A stretch of DNA of 12,396 nucleotides from Aadella sp043822885 (GTDB taxonomy: Bacteria > Omnitrophota > Gorgyraeia > Tantalellales > Tantalellaceae). A program made the position numbers and the translations under genes. The stretch is taken from contig JBDRBI010000089.1 of the NCBI GenBank assembly GCA_043822885.1, forward strand, positions 1-12,396. The letters run 5' to 3'. Below, piece after piece: positions 11,908-12,396 of the stretch; positions within the stretch are counted from its first letter, which is position 1; every line of letters starts with the position of its first letter. Below the pieces are notes generated by a model, which saw only the letters and a list, made by a program, of their open reading frames with translations, had not been told where the DNA came from and did no database searches.

Positions 11908-12396
11908 AGGATTAGAGGCGCTTATCTCGGAAGACAATAGAAAGCAGAAAGAAACAATAGAAAAGATAAAGCTAAAAGATATTGTTCCCAACCCTTTTCA
12001 GCCAAGAAAAAAGTTTGGCGAAAGAAAAATGGAAGAACTTGTAATGTCTCTGAGAGAAAAAGGAGTTATTCAGCCCATTTTGGTAAGACCTTCCGGGGGA
12101 AAATATGAGATCATAGCCGGAGAGAGGCGTTGGAGAGCTGCGGGAGAGCTGGGGATAGAAGACATCCCGGCTATCGTGCGGAAAGACATAAACGATTCTA
12201 ACAGCCTTGAAATATCTCTGATAGAAAATATACAAAGAGAAGAACTTAACTCGATCGAAGAGGCCAAGGCCTACAAAGAACTTACGAATAAGTTCAATCA
12301 TACCCTTGATACGGTAGGCATCATGATGGGAAAAGACAAATCCACGATCTCTAACACCCTACGCCTATTGGCTTTACCTATAGAAATACAAGATCA
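11888..12396 (+). CDS. parB: Chromosome partitioning protein ParB (3' end outside window)
   Basis: CTP-dependent DNA clamp that loads at parS and spreads. 169 residues are visible before the window ends. It starts MEKRLGKGLEALIS, the usual Spo0J opening that contacts ParA. The N-terminal CTP-binding region has 'VPNPFQPRK' (33-41), the GERRWRA motif (79-85) and the ENIQRE motif (113-118); these correspond to the conserved nucleotide-binding boxes. The parS-recognising HTH begins near 134 and includes 'MGKDKSTISNTLRLLALP' (147-164). The ATG at 11888 lies inside the parA end (20-bp overlap, different frame) and is preceded by GGAGGAG at 11877-11883, so the two are translated from one mRNA. Confidence 0.96.
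   Translation, partial: MEKRLGKGLEALISEDNRKQKETIEKIKLKDIVPNPFQPRKKFGERKMEELVMSLREKGVIQPILVRPSGGKYEIIAGERRWRAAGELGIEDIPAIVRKDINDSNSLEISLIENIQREELNSIEEAKAYKELTNKFNHTLDTVGIMMGKDKSTISNTLRLLALPIEIQD

Noticed and set aside
1..12396. Defence island, prophage or other undescribed multi-gene system
   Set aside because: Every substantial coding region is a recognisable housekeeping gene in a conserved origin cluster; no integrase, tRNA, transposase or unknown large gene is present.

Overview
The window is a bacterial chromosomal replication-origin neighbourhood of housekeeping genes. Genes up to about 8.0 kb lie on the minus strand, in the transcription order dnaA, dnaN, dciA-like, gyrB, gyrA. From 8.26 kb onward genes lie on the plus strand, in the order rpmH, rnpA, yidD, yidC, a Jag_N-only gene, parA and parB. 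gyrA and parB run off the two window ends. The coding strand is purine-rich on both sides, so the plus strand changes from pyrimidine-rich to purine-rich across the origin.

The organism looks like a diderm bacterium. YidC has the large periplasmic domain between TM1 and the insertase core, and GyrB carries a long TOPRIM insertion like that of Proteobacteria and some other diderms. Dispersed palindromic repeats of the 'GTCATTGCGAGG...GAAGCAATCT' type, plus 'GTAGAAA' and 'CATTCAC' tracts, suggest an uncultured lineage, possibly PVC-related such as Omnitrophota. That placement is a low-confidence inference.

Left arm (1-7999): gyrA (partial), a palindromic repeat, gyrB, a second copy of the same repeat family, a DciA/DUF721 protein, dnaN, a 181-bp intergenic region with four DnaA boxes (candidate oriC), and dnaA. 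The recF gene that often sits between dnaN and dciA/gyrB is absent. Centre (8000-8258): a divergent regulatory region with one perfect DnaA box, a probable dnaA promoter and a strong sigma70-type promoter for rpmH. Right arm: the ribosome/RNase P/membrane-insertion cluster rpmH-rnpA-yidD-yidC, tightly packed with overlapping ends, ending in a gene with only the N-terminal domain of Jag. A 330-bp non-coding segment follows, with two copies of a parS-like palindrome, two strong hairpins and short repeats. Next come parA, with a good promoter that predicts a nearly leaderless mRNA, and parB. mnmE, mnmG and rsmG, often found between jag and parA, are not here.

The genes cover initiation (DnaA, DnaN, DciA), topology (GyrA/B) and origin segregation (ParA/ParB with nearby parS-like sites), together with the classic rpmH-yidC cluster. 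I see no unknown multi-gene system. The points worth a second look are the variant parS pair, the lone Jag_N gene, a YidC lacking the conserved groove arginine, the origin architecture (including a possible DnaA-trio) and the repeat family.
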